From: a virus
Length of the DNA: 45,024 bases
IMG/VR virus record: IMGVR_UViG_3300007623_000013
Span: 1-45,024 of that record
Direction: 5' to 3' (one strand)
Each line of letters starts with the position of its first letter. Positions within the stretch are counted from its first letter, which is position 1. The notes below the pieces were generated by a model that ran no database searches, had not been told where the DNA came from, and saw only the letters and a program-made list of their open reading frames with translations. Positions 23,021 to 30,863 of the stretch are shown piece after piece. A program made the position numbers and the translations under genes.

Positions 23021-23496
23021 TGAAAAATTTCACAGATAAAGAAGTATTAGAGTTAACAACTGCCGAGTTTATTGGAAGAGATGAAGAAGAAGTAAGAGTA
23101 CTGTTAGATGACATAGTTATTACAGGTTTTGATACAGTTGAAATTAATGGAGTTACATCTAAACTTAATAGAGAAAACATTGAGAAAATTATTCTTAAAA
23201 AAGGTAAACTATCATTAGTTAAAGCGGATATTGATGCTCAAGCAATTGGAGAATACATTAAAACTAGTATTGACACAGGTATTGAGAAAGAGATTAAAAC
23301 ATTATCTAAAGCAGTGTTTGACTTAACAAAAGAAATGAAATATAGTGTAGAAAATATTAATAAAATTACTAATGATGTTGGGTTGTCAATTGACAACCAG
23401 TTTAAAACTGTGAATAATATTTCAATTAATTATGATAATACTAGAAATAATGTTGAGAAAATTATTAAAGAGTTAAAAGTGCTAATTGAGGAGTAA
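23020..23496 (+). CDS. Hypothetical protein, helical (158 aa)
   Basis: The start overlaps the previous stop (TAATG). The N-terminal 75 residues look beta/alpha (TDKEVLELTTAEFIGRDEEE). The second half is a long helix (IKTLSKAVFDLTKEMKYSVE) with Asn/Ile repeats typical of coiled coils. It is co-translated with the TelA-like gene, suggesting a shared complex. Unrecognised. Confidence 0.55.
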   Translation: MKNFTDKEVLELTTAEFIGRDEEEVRVLLDDIVITGFDTVEINGVTSKLNRENIEKIILKKGKLSLVKADIDAQAIGEYIKTSIDTGIEKEIKTLSKAVFDLTKEMKYSVENINKITNDVGLSIDNQFKTVNNISINYDNTRNNVEKIIKELKVLIEE

Positions 23497-23499
23497 TAT

Positions 23500-24258
23500 A
23501 TGTTTGGATGGTTTAAGAAAAAAGATACTAGAACAAAGATTATAGAACAATACAAAAAACAGTTAGACAGACTAAACAAAATTGATGAAAACTTTGTACA
23601 AACCGAAACAAATATCCTTGAAAATGCTAGAGAAGTTTTAATATCAGATTTAGAAGTTATTGGTGAAATTTATGCTACAACTGTTAAAGGTAAAGAAGAA
23701 ATTGAAATAACCCTTAAAGATGTTGATAAACAAACCCCTCTAGTGGACAAAATATTAACACCAGTAGGACATTACAGTAGAGAAATTGAATTCACGGGTG
23801 ATGTATCAATTGTAGATAATTTAGTAAAAGTACAACCTGACTCATATGTAGTAGAGTTTGTTAGTGTTAATAGTGATTACTATCATAAGTTTGAGAATAT
23901 ATTAAAGAAAAGAGATAAAATAAATTCCTCAAAACTTAAATCTAAAGTAAAAAGATTGTACAATAGTAAAGTACTTGAAACAAAATATAAAACCGAAGCA
24001 ATATGTAAGTTTTCACCTATGTTTGGTAAAAATATGGATGAATGGTTAAAAGAATATGAGTTTAATAGTGTTAAATTAAAAGAAGTTGAAAGATTTAAAG
24101 ATTTGGAAGATATATTTTATCTAAGACAAGAAAATAAACCTTGGCAAACTATTGTATTAATTCCATATTGTAAATTGGAAAATTTATTATCAAACAAATA
24201 CTACAAATATATGTTAGATAATAATAAATTATCTATTGCATATCATAAAGGATTATAA
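23500..24258 (+). CDS. Hypothetical protein (252 aa)
   Basis: The protein begins MFGWFKKKDTRTKIIEQYKK, a membrane-surface-like basic start, then a coiled helix. It then has a possible beta domain (LTPVGHYSREIEFTGDVSIV) and a Lys-rich segment (KKRDKINSSKLKSKVKRLYN). It follows the previous gene by three bases and overlaps the next by one. No motif identifies it. Confidence 0.55.
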   Translation: MFGWFKKKDTRTKIIEQYKKQLDRLNKIDENFVQTETNILENAREVLISDLEVIGEIYATTVKGKEEIEITLKDVDKQTPLVDKILTPVGHYSREIEFTGDVSIVDNLVKVQPDSYVVEFVSVNSDYYHKFENILKKRDKINSSKLKSKVKRLYNSKVLETKYKTEAICKFSPMFGKNMDEWLKEYEFNSVKLKEVERFKDLEDIFYLRQENKPWQTIVLIPYCKLENLLSNKYYKYMLDNNKLSIAYHKGL

Positions 24259-24551
24259 TGATTTTTGGTACTAGAACAGAAATAACAAAAGAAATATTAG
24301 ATAAATCTATGAGGAATATTGAAGAGTATATAGAGGAAGAAATAGGTACTGAAATAGGTAAAGAATTAATCAAAAAATACAAACCCACTAAATATGAAAC
24401 CTCAATTCAAACAGTTGTATACGAACAAAGAATATGGGCAATAGAACATGACGATTATAAAAAAAGAGTGAAAGATATTATTGACATTTTAGAATATAAT
24501 AATATAAATTCTAATGACACTCAAAAAATAATAAAAATATTAACCAATTAA
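24258..24551 (+). CDS. Hypothetical protein (97 aa)
   Basis: The last gene of the TelA-like set, starting on the stop of the previous gene. A small charged helical protein (EILDKSMRNIEEYIEEEIGT) with no recognised domain. Confidence 0.5.
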   Translation: MIFGTRTEITKEILDKSMRNIEEYIEEEIGTEIGKELIKKYKPTKYETSIQTVVYEQRIWAIEHDDYKKRVKDIIDILEYNNINSNDTQKIIKILTN

Positions 24552-24568
24552 ATAAAATAAGGAAAAAT

Positions 24569-24964
24569 ATGACATTAGCAATTGTTGGTAGTAGAAGTTT
24601 TATAGACTATAGTTTAGGATACTTAACTACAGATGAATTTGTATCAGAACTAAAAGAAAGTAATATAATAGTAGATAGTGTAGTTTCTGGCGGGGCTAAT
24701 GGTGCAGATAAATTTGGTAGACAATTTGCTAGAAGTAGAAGAATGGGATACAAAGAACACCCAGAAGATTGGCACAATTATGGTAAAGCAGCTGGTATGA
24801 TAAGAAATAAAGACATTATCAATGATGCTGACTGTGCTATTGTATTTTGGGATGGAGTGAGTAAAGGTACAAAAAATATCATTGAACACATAATGTCAAA
24901 AGGTATTCCATATCAAATCATTAGATTTGATAAAAGTGACACAGAGGAATGGTATGATAACTGA
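24569..24964 (+). CDS. SLOG-fold nucleotide-binding protein (YspA/DUF2493-like)
   Basis: The 131-residue protein reads TLAIVGSRSFIDY at the start, VVSGGANGADKFGRQFARSR (about 38-57), then HPEDWHNYGKAAGMIRNKDI, then DCAIVFWDGVSKGTKNIIEH. These are the GSR, SGGA.GAD, RN..I and FWDG.S.GT elements of the YspA-type SLOG family. That Rossmann-like fold binds nucleotides or their derivatives and often occurs in nucleotide-signal or immunity systems. It overlaps the GGDEF gene by 11 bases, suggesting linked roles. The ligand is unknown. Confidence 0.82.
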   Translation: MTLAIVGSRSFIDYSLGYLTTDEFVSELKESNIIVDSVVSGGANGADKFGRQFARSRRMGYKEHPEDWHNYGKAAGMIRNKDIINDADCAIVFWDGVSKGTKNIIEHIMSKGIPYQIIRFDKSDTEEWYDN

Positions 24965-25502
24965 ATATTGTAATGATTGTGATAAAATAAAATCACTACA
25001 GAGAGAAATTGAAGTTCTAAAAGAACAAATAGAAAGATACAGATATGACGCATTAACAGGACTACCAACTAGAATAGACTTTGAAAGTGATTATGAAAAT
25101 CATATTCACGACTACAACACCTTTAACGAAACTTTTATGCTAGGTATAATTGACTTAAATGACTTGCATAATATAAACAAAGACAAAGGGTATAAAGCAG
25201 GTGACAGTGCCTTGCTAGAAGTTTCACAGACATTACAAGAATTATTTTTTGATTGTTCAATATATAGGATTGGTGGTGATGAATTTGCACTATTATGTAG
25301 AAGATTATCATTAGATAAGTTTACTAGTATTATTAACCACTCAAACATCAATTGTAAAGTATCAATAGGTGCTTGTAAATCTAAAGGTGTAAATATATCG
25401 AAAAGTGATATGTTTAAAATAGCAGACGACCTTATGCTTATCGATAAATCAAATAAAAGAGTAGGAAGATTGAACTGTAAGATTGAGTTTCCATTTAAGT
25501 AA
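24954..25502 (+). CDS. GGDEF-domain protein, probable diguanylate cyclase (182 aa)
   Basis: The 182-residue product is a short coiled coil (residues 10-30) plus a GGDEF domain. It shows DALTGLPTR (32-40), the metal-binding strand IIDLNDLHNINKDKGYKAGD (Asp67), and an intact RIGGDEF (105-111), then VSIGA (137-141) and ADDLMLIDKSNKR. These are the substrate and catalytic features of diguanylate cyclases, which make cyclic di-GMP from two GTP. No RxxD inhibitory site precedes the GGDEF loop. There is no sensor or membrane domain. The ATG at 24954 follows a GAGG site and lies inside the SLOG gene. The cyclase motif is plain; the actual product, possibly another cyclic dinucleotide, is untested. 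Confidence 0.85.
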   Translation: MITEYCNDCDKIKSLQREIEVLKEQIERYRYDALTGLPTRIDFESDYENHIHDYNTFNETFMLGIIDLNDLHNINKDKGYKAGDSALLEVSQTLQELFFDCSIYRIGGDEFALLCRRLSLDKFTSIINHSNINCKVSIGACKSKGVNISKSDMFKIADDLMLIDKSNKRVGRLNCKIEFPFK

Positions 25503-25505
25503 TAT

Positions 25506-25527
25506 CTAAGAATAATTAGTATATAAT
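25506..25527 (+). promoter_or_regulatory. Early-type promoter (CTAAGA-N10-TATAAT)
   Basis: CTAAGA, 10 bases, TATAAT right after the GGDEF gene stop and before the coiled-coil gene. Confidence 0.55.
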
Positions 25528-25553
25528 ATACTTATAAAACAGAAGGAATGTAT

Positions 25554-25976
25554 ATGTATAGTAAAGACGACACTATTGTATTAAACGGAACTCAAGCAAA
25601 CGAAATACAAGAACTAATCAACAATCAACAAAGACTTATAGAAACTTTACAAAATGAAGTAAAACTTAAAGAACAAAAGTATATTGATGTTAAATGGGAC
25701 TACAATGATTTACTTAAAGAGTTGTCAAAATTAAGAAAAAAAGTAGAAACATATAGTCACGAATACAACAAAGCAAAAGAATTAGGTGACCTTATGGCTA
25801 AAGCATATAAAAAAGAAAAGTCTCAAAAAATAAAGTTACAAGATGAAGCAGAATTTTTAAAAAGTAGACTTGAAGTGTCACACAAAATGTACTCAAAAAA
25901 GACAGAATATATAACATCAAAAAAAGAACCTAAAGTTGCTAAGAGAACATACAAATTTGAAGAGGTATATGTATAA
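25554..25976 (+). CDS. Coiled-coil protein (140 aa)
   Basis: Most of the protein is one long coiled coil (NEIQELINNQQRLIETLQNE through LKSRLEVSHKMYSK), ending in a basic tail with KKEPKVAKRTYKFEEVYV. ATG codons exist at 25548 and 25554. AGAAGG at 25541-25546 favours the second, which has normal spacing. A scaffold or binding role is likely, but no partner can be named. Confidence 0.6.
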   Translation: MYSKDDTIVLNGTQANEIQELINNQQRLIETLQNEVKLKEQKYIDVKWDYNDLLKELSKLRKKVETYSHEYNKAKELGDLMAKAYKKEKSQKIKLQDEAEFLKSRLEVSHKMYSKKTEYITSKKEPKVAKRTYKFEEVYV

Positions 25977-25979
25977 ATA
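25972..25979 (+). promoter_or_regulatory. T4-type late promoter (TATAAATA)
   Basis: Exact late consensus overlapping the stop of the coiled-coil gene, 18 bases before the small gene at 25997. Confidence 0.55.
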
Positions 25980-25996
25980 CAATAAAAAGGAAAACT

Positions 25997-26143
25997 ATGT
26001 TATTTGATTATATTATTAACATATCATATCTAGTTGCTTCGTCATCTTGGTTTAATATGATTATGTCAATGGACACAAAAACAAGTTTAGCAATTATGTT
26101 TAGTCTCTCACTTACTAGAGAAGGTACAATTACTGAATATTAA
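25997..26143 (+). CDS. Small hydrophobic protein (48 aa)
   Basis: The frame starts MLFDYIINISYLVASSSWFN after an AAAAAGGAAAA site. Two weakly hydrophobic stretches (IINISYLVASSSW and SLAIMFSLSL) may insert in the membrane. The late promoter directly upstream suggests late expression. Its small size leaves it uncertain. Confidence 0.42.
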   Translation: MLFDYIINISYLVASSSWFNMIMSMDTKTSLAIMFSLSLTREGTITEY

Positions 26144-26179
26144 TCAGATTTATATATTTAAGCAAAAAAAGAGGAAAAA

Positions 26180-27157
26180 ATGACATATAAAAATTTAATT
26201 TTAAATTTAAACGAATCTAACATAGATATAGATTTACTTATTAGATATTACGAGGACGAGTTCGATGAAGAATTTTATGATGAAGAAGAAGATGAGTACG
26301 AACAAGATGTAATTGACTCTATTTTTGAATACTCTGCATCTGAATATTTATTTGCAGCAGCTTCATCAGAGTATGAAACTTTAAGTGAAATTTTTGGGGA
26401 GTACTTCAGAGATAACGACAAAAGTAAATTATTTGATAGAAATATTTATGATGATGATGACTTTATGAAACTTCTTATCAAAGATAAAAATGTTACAACT
26501 GGTGATGAATTAGAATATGCTATTGATTGTTGGGGCTATATTATTGACAAAAACGCAGAAAAAACAATTGACCGTGTATTAAATTCAGTTAACATAGACA
26601 AAATACCACTTGAAATGTTAGAATACATAAACGATTACTATGGTATCGAAGATTTTATAAAGAATAATGTTGAAGATAGACCAGAAATATCAAAATTAAT
26701 ACTAAGTGGTGATATTGACGGTGATATGGATGAATTTGGTAAAAATTCTGATATGGTAGCACTTATATTAAAAGATGTAATTGATAAAATGTCTGATTGG
26801 GATACTATTGAAAAATACTCTTGGGAATTAAGAGGATTATTAGGCGTTGACAGATTAAAGTATGCACTAGATAAAGGGACATACACTAAAAATAAAAGAG
26901 TATTAATTGATGAAGTTGAAAACTTAATGGCTGGAAAGGATAGTGGACACCCATTCAGAAGCTATGGTGCACAAGCAGTACAAGAAGTGTTTGAAGATTA
27001 TGATTGGTCAGACGAAGAGTTAAATGATATGATTCAAGATAATTACAAACTAAGTAAAGTAGATTTTGAAATGCCATATGAAATGATTAATAGAGACGCA
27101 AATAGAAAAGAAGCAGACCATATTGCTGCACAAGGTCCAAACTATAGACACGATTAA
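26180..27157 (+). CDS. Large acidic hypothetical protein (325 aa)
   Basis: The protein is very acidic, especially near residues 24-45 (YEDEFDEEFYDEEEDEYEQD), and is mostly helical with repeated short blocks such as EYINDYYGIEDFIKNNVED. No catalytic motif is visible. Its end, HPFRSYGAQAVQEVFEDYDW followed by IAAQGPNYRHD, is less acidic. Acidic surfaces can mimic DNA or bind basic host proteins, but this is speculation. A perfect palindrome overlaps its stop codon. Confidence 0.58.
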   Translation: MTYKNLILNLNESNIDIDLLIRYYEDEFDEEFYDEEEDEYEQDVIDSIFEYSASEYLFAAASSEYETLSEIFGEYFRDNDKSKLFDRNIYDDDDFMKLLIKDKNVTTGDELEYAIDCWGYIIDKNAEKTIDRVLNSVNIDKIPLEMLEYINDYYGIEDFIKNNVEDRPEISKLILSGDIDGDMDEFGKNSDMVALILKDVIDKMSDWDTIEKYSWELRGLLGVDRLKYALDKGTYTKNKRVLIDEVENLMAGKDSGHPFRSYGAQAVQEVFEDYDWSDEELNDMIQDNYKLSKVDFEMPYEMINRDANRKEADHIAAQGPNYRHD

Positions 27158-27165
27158 TCGTGTCT
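27146..27165. terminator. Perfect 20-base palindrome after the acidic gene
   Basis: A 10-base half site, AGACACGATT, is followed exactly by its reverse complement. It spans the stop codon of the acidic gene and touches the next promoter box. It can form a strong RNA hairpin but lacks a long T run afterwards, so it may be a weak terminator or a two-fold protein-binding site. Confidence 0.5.
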
Positions 27166-27186
27166 TAAGTTTAGATATAGTATAAT
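27165..27186 (+). promoter_or_regulatory. Early-type promoter (TTAAGT-N10-TATAAT)
   Basis: An exact pattern match, directly adjoining the palindrome. Transcription would start near 27193, leaving a leader of about 70 bases before the gene at 27265. Confidence 0.65.
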
Positions 27187-27197
27187 AATACAAGTTT

Positions 27198-27216
27198 ACA
27201 TAGAACTTATCTATGT
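27198..27216 (+). other. Leader hairpin near the mRNA 5' end
   Basis: ACATAGA and TCTATGT flank a five-base loop (ACTTA), a 7-bp stem that would begin within a few bases of the predicted transcript start. Such 5' hairpins usually stabilise mRNA. No riboswitch class is recognised. Confidence 0.4.
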
Positions 27217-27264
27217 TGGTGGTTGGATAGATTATCTGTAAAAAAGATAAAACAAGGAAAGAAA

Positions 27265-28593
27265 ATGAAATTCACACATAATAACACAGAATACGAGTTA
27301 ATGTTCTTAACAGTGGCTGGAAGTCACTTATATGGAAATAGCAGACCAGAGTCAGATTGGGATTATAGAGGCGTTTTTATGGCATCTAATGATACATTCA
27401 CAGGTTTACTTGGAAAGACTGAACAATTAGAGGGACAGACAGTATATGATGCTCTTGTTAAAGCTGGTATGGAACTAAATGAGACAGATGATGTCGTACT
27501 TTATGAGTTAAACAGATTTTGTCAATTAGCACTGGATAACAATCCGAACATAATGGATATGTTATGTCACGATTACACTAACCCTAAGTTCTCTTTATAT
27601 AAAAGTAACAGTGGTCAGAAATTGTTAGAAAACAAAGATTTGTTTATGAGTACAAAACTTAAGCATACATTTAGTGGTTATGCTATGGCACAGTTAAAGA
27701 GAATCAAAGGTCATAATAAGTGGATAACTGAATTTCCAGACACTGATGCAGTATTATCATTTACAAAATATATGTTTGAGCAAGATAGGGTTGATTTTAA
27801 TTGGGTTTGTGACAACTTTGGTGGAGAAGTTGCCGAAAAGGTAACAGGTGAAAATGCACAAAAAAACACAAATAAAGAATGTGTATCTTGGAAAGAATTT
27901 GTAACATTGAGAGCAGAAATGAGCAATGGTGATGGATTTCTAGAAAATTATAGATTACCTCAGTTAATTGACTACTGTCATCCAAAAGACTTAAAAGGTA
28001 AACAAATGAGTATAAAGGCAAAACTGTCTGATTACGAATTATTTGAACGACTTGGAATAACAAGTTTAGAATTATTTTTAAGAAAACAAGCATCATTTAG
28101 AACACTATCTCCTAGTATGTTAGTTGTGTATACTGGTGGTAACGGATTATTCTCTAAAGAGGGTAACTTAAAGGCAAATGACCCAGAGAAGGTAGGTGAG
28201 TTTGTATGTTTACTTTCAGTTGACCAAATGAAATACAAATCTGACAAAGACCATGTTAAGAAAATGTGGCATTGGAAATGTAACAGAAATGAGAAAAGAG
28301 GTGCTCTAGAGGAACAGTTTGGTTATGATACTAAGCACGCATCACATTTAGTTAGATTGATGGAAGGTTGTAAAGATATACTATCTACTAGTGTATATGA
28401 GCCGACACTTTCAGGTGATAGATTAAAACTTGTAAATGATGTTAGAAACGGCGAATATACATATGAATGGGTTGTTGAGTATGCTGAGAAACTTGACAGT
28501 CAGTTACAAGAAATGATGAAAAAATCTGAATTACAAAAGAAACCAAACCATAAAAAAGTTAACGAATTAGTACTAGAATTAAGAAAAAATTAG
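27265..28593 (+). CDS. RlaP-like nucleotidyltransferase (DNA polymerase beta fold)
   Basis: The 442-residue protein starts with a polymerase-beta nucleotidyltransferase core: TVAGSHLYGNSRPESDWDYR (about 13-32), with the GS..YG loop and the DxD pair (SDWDYRG). It then has a long helical region. This pattern matches the YcgL/RlaP family of predicted nucleotidyltransferases, which often sit near RNA ligases or RNA-repair genes. A TTG 42 bases upstream was rejected because CAAGGAAAG precedes the ATG at 27265. Together with the CCA enzyme it suggests RNA 3'-end work, but the substrate is unknown. Confidence 0.78.
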   Translation: MKFTHNNTEYELMFLTVAGSHLYGNSRPESDWDYRGVFMASNDTFTGLLGKTEQLEGQTVYDALVKAGMELNETDDVVLYELNRFCQLALDNNPNIMDMLCHDYTNPKFSLYKSNSGQKLLENKDLFMSTKLKHTFSGYAMAQLKRIKGHNKWITEFPDTDAVLSFTKYMFEQDRVDFNWVCDNFGGEVAEKVTGENAQKNTNKECVSWKEFVTLRAEMSNGDGFLENYRLPQLIDYCHPKDLKGKQMSIKAKLSDYELFERLGITSLELFLRKQASFRTLSPSMLVVYTGGNGLFSKEGNLKANDPEKVGEFVCLLSVDQMKYKSDKDHVKKMWHWKCNRNEKRGALEEQFGYDTKHASHLVRLMEGCKDILSTSVYEPTLSGDRLKLVNDVRNGEYTYEWVVEYAEKLDSQLQEMMKKSELQKKPNHKKVNELVLELRKN

Positions 28594-28600
28594 GTATAAT
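28579..28600 (+). promoter_or_regulatory. Early-type promoter (TTAAGA-N10-TATAAT)
   Basis: TTAAGA, 10 bases, TATAAT overlapping the last codons of the nucleotidyltransferase gene. Confidence 0.6.
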
Positions 28601-28618
28601 AAAACAAAAAGGTAGTTT

Positions 28619-29164
28619 ATGATTAATGCTGATAATTTAGTTCAAACTCAAACTGAGATTTTAGGGGAGTGGTATATTGCTAAACCTTTAACTGCTCCTT
28701 TTATAATGAGACTTAAAGATGCTTGGAAAGTACTCGTTGGTGACGCACAAGCAGTTTCCTTTACAGAAGTGATAGATGTTAAAGAAATGATGATTGATAA
28801 AATTAAAACACTTTATAATTTAAATGAAGAATTTAATTTGAAAAATAAAAAGTGTAATGAAGCACAGAAAAAAATACTAGGTACAAAATTAGATAAAAAC
28901 CTATCTGGTATTAAATTATCTATTGGTAAGGATAATAATAATAAAGTTCTAAATATCAGTGATTACACTTTTATTATATTTGATAATGGTAATATGACAG
29001 TAGAAATGAATGGTGTTAACAAAACATACGATAATGAAATCCTATCTAACATATACAAAGATACTAAATTTAAATTTATTTTTGATAAAACTGTATCAAT
29101 TTATAAAGATTTAGATAAAGCAAGAGAAACATTATTATCACCAATTAAAACAGTAGAGGAGTAG
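28619..29164 (+). CDS. Hypothetical protein (181 aa)
   Basis: The start follows AAAGG. The protein has an early ILGEWYIAKPLTAPFIMRLK segment, a Lys/Asn-rich middle, and a beta pattern near 115-140 (YTFIIFDNGNMTVEMNGVNK). No family is recognised. It leads a three-gene operon ending in the dNMP-kinase-like gene. Confidence 0.55.
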   Translation: MINADNLVQTQTEILGEWYIAKPLTAPFIMRLKDAWKVLVGDAQAVSFTEVIDVKEMMIDKIKTLYNLNEEFNLKNKKCNEAQKKILGTKLDKNLSGIKLSIGKDNNNKVLNISDYTFIIFDNGNMTVEMNGVNKTYDNEILSNIYKDTKFKFIFDKTVSIYKDLDKARETLLSPIKTVEE

Positions 29165-29167
29165 AAA

Positions 29168-29359
29168 ATGAATGTTTTTACAGAAGAAGATTTATTAGAA
29201 ATAAAAGACAGTGTCTTAGAACAAATGAATTTACATCTTAATACTAATGCTCACACTTGGGCCGAAGAATGTGCTGTTAATAAATGTAAAATTATTGTTC
29301 AAAACACTATAGATATGTTAGTTGAAAGGGAAATTAATGTCAAAAGTAATTCTAATTAA
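29168..29359 (+). CDS. Small helical hypothetical protein (63 aa)
   Basis: A small acidic helical protein (FTEEDLLEIKDSVLEQMNLH) with HTWAEECAVNKCKI in the middle. It overlaps the dNMP-kinase-like gene by 23 bases. Unrecognised. Confidence 0.5.
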   Translation: MNVFTEEDLLEIKDSVLEQMNLHLNTNAHTWAEECAVNKCKIIVQNTIDMLVEREINVKSNSN

Positions 29360-29921
29360 TGGTAAAAAGAGAAGCGGAAAAGATTATTCTGCTGATTTAA
29401 TCAAAAAAAGATTAGAAAAAAAAGGGTACACTGCTGAAATTATTAGATTTGCAGACCCTATGAAATTTATTGTTGCAGAAACATTTGGTATTTCAGAAGA
29501 AGATTTAGACACATATAAAAATGATGTTGTAGAGTTTGGTTACGAGATTAAAGCATATCCAGATAATCAACCATCAGTAACAATCCTTCAAGATAGTTTT
29601 AGAGGTGCTTTACAAAGATTTGGTACTGAAGCAATGAAACCTGTATTTGGTGATAACATTTGGGCAAAACTTCTATACAAAAAAGCAAAAAAACTTGATG
29701 TTGATTTTGTATTAGTACCAGACTTTAGATTTTTAGTTGAGTACAAAAAGAAAGCAATTACATTAAAAATTAGACACGATGTATTAGAATCAGAGTGTAC
29801 AGACACACACGCAAGTGAAACAGAGTTAAATGATTTTAACTTTGATTATGAAATTGACAACACTGGTTATCCTGATACAACAGACCAAATTAAGAAATTT
29901 GTGAAAATAATTACTAAATAA
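29337..29921 (+). CDS. Deoxynucleoside monophosphate kinase-like protein (T4 gp1-like)
   Basis: The 194-residue protein starts MSKVILINGKKRSGKDYSAD, with a GKKRSGKD P-loop like that of T4 gene 1 dNMP kinase. It continues IIRFADPMKFIVAETFGISE, LQRFGTEAMKPVFGDNIWAK, FVLVPDFRF and THASETELN. These are the lid and dNMP-binding features in the same order. Such enzymes make dNDPs for phage DNA synthesis and in T4 also accept modified dCMP. A TTG upstream was rejected because AAAGGG precedes the ATG at 29337. Substrate range cannot be predicted. Confidence 0.75.
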   Translation: MSKVILINGKKRSGKDYSADLIKKRLEKKGYTAEIIRFADPMKFIVAETFGISEEDLDTYKNDVVEFGYEIKAYPDNQPSVTILQDSFRGALQRFGTEAMKPVFGDNIWAKLLYKKAKKLDVDFVLVPDFRFLVEYKKKAITLKIRHDVLESECTDTHASETELNDFNFDYEIDNTGYPDTTDQIKKFVKIITK

Positions 29922-29928
29922 GTTTACT

Positions 29929-30843
29929 TTAATGTAGTGTAAAATAGGTTGGTTTACTTAAACATTCAGTATAACCTCCTATTTTTTCCTTAGGTGTATA
30001 TTTAAAGAACTCATTTTCAGATAATAATTGTTCTTCTTTTTCCTTACAATCTAATAATGTCCCTTCATATAAATCTATGACTTCTATTTTATAATATTTC
30101 CTTATTTGTTTAAATCTATCAATTATACCTTTAGTGGTTATACCAACTTTATAAAATTTTTCATTATTTTCAATATGTGTGAACTTTAGACTATATAGAA
30201 TGCAGTAATCATCTTTATGTTCATTTAACTTAAGAGTATTAATACTCATTGATGTATAAATGGGTTGTTTACAATGTGGACATTTAGATTTTAGATTTTT
30301 GTTTAAAAAATCTTTAGGTAGTATATTAAACTCACCGTGCTCTTTACATATAACAGTTATAGGTCTATCTCTCCTAGTGTATTTTACTTTAGATAAATCA
30401 TATATATTACCATTTATTTTTAATGCTTCTTTGATGTACTCTTTATGGGTCTTTTCTTGTTTACATTTAGGACATCCTCTACCACTCGTTAAAGACCTTG
30501 CTTGAGGTGTAAATACACCATGGTATACACATTTAACTTCTATTTTCTCTTCTATACCTACAAATTTATTTTTGTCAATCTCAATTGTATAAAACTTCGC
30601 ACCTAATGCTTTAGCACAGTCATCTATAAATTTATCAGGTGTCATTCTATTTTTACATTTAGGACATCCTCTACCACTCGTTAAAGACCTTGCTTGAGGT
30701 GTAAATGTACCATGTTCTGAACAATGTACTGTCACTCTATCAGAAGAACTAACATATACTACATCACTAAAATCTAATGTACTTACTTTACTACCCAACT
30801 TTTCTTTTACTTTTTTAATAAAAGTTTCTGTATTATATGCCAT
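29929..30843 (-). CDS. Zinc-ribbon repeat and GIY-YIG-like endonuclease-type protein (304 aa, leftward)
   Basis: Three similar DUF723-like zinc units lie in the first 190 residues. Each runs V.C..HG.F...(A/K)..L..GR/..CP.C. The first two are nearly identical, with FTPQARSLTSGRGCPKC in both. The C-terminal part (about 215-300) reads ILYSLKFTHIENNEKFYKVG, then GIIDRFKQIRKYY, then LLDCKEKEEQLL, like GIY-YIG/T5orf172-type nuclease domains. The ATG at 30843 follows AAAAAGGACTT; a start 33 bases upstream lacks a ribosome site. Antisense orientation and a late promoter support a mobile endonuclease. Confidence 0.7.
   Translation of the reverse strand: MAYNTETFIKKVKEKLGSKVSTLDFSDVVYVSSSDRVTVHCSEHGTFTPQARSLTSGRGCPKCKNRMTPDKFIDDCAKALGAKFYTIEIDKNKFVGIEEKIEVKCVYHGVFTPQARSLTSGRGCPKCKQEKTHKEYIKEALKINGNIYDLSKVKYTRRDRPITVICKEHGEFNILPKDFLNKNLKSKCPHCKQPIYTSMSINTLKLNEHKDDYCILYSLKFTHIENNEKFYKVGITTKGIIDRFKQIRKYYKIEVIDLYEGTLLDCKEKEEQLLSENEFFKYTPKEKIGGYTECLSKPTYFTLH
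30460..30514. repeat. 55-bp direct repeat, copy 1
   Basis: Identical at every base to 30652-30706. Both lie inside the leftward zinc-ribbon gene and encode its repeated FTPQARSLTSGRGCPKC unit. Confidence 0.85.
30652..30706. repeat. 55-bp direct repeat, copy 2
   Basis: Second identical copy of the repeat at 30460-30514, 192 bases away. That spacing is a multiple of three, so the reading frame is kept. Confidence 0.85.
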
Positions 30844-30863
30844 TATTAAGTCCTTTTTGTTAT

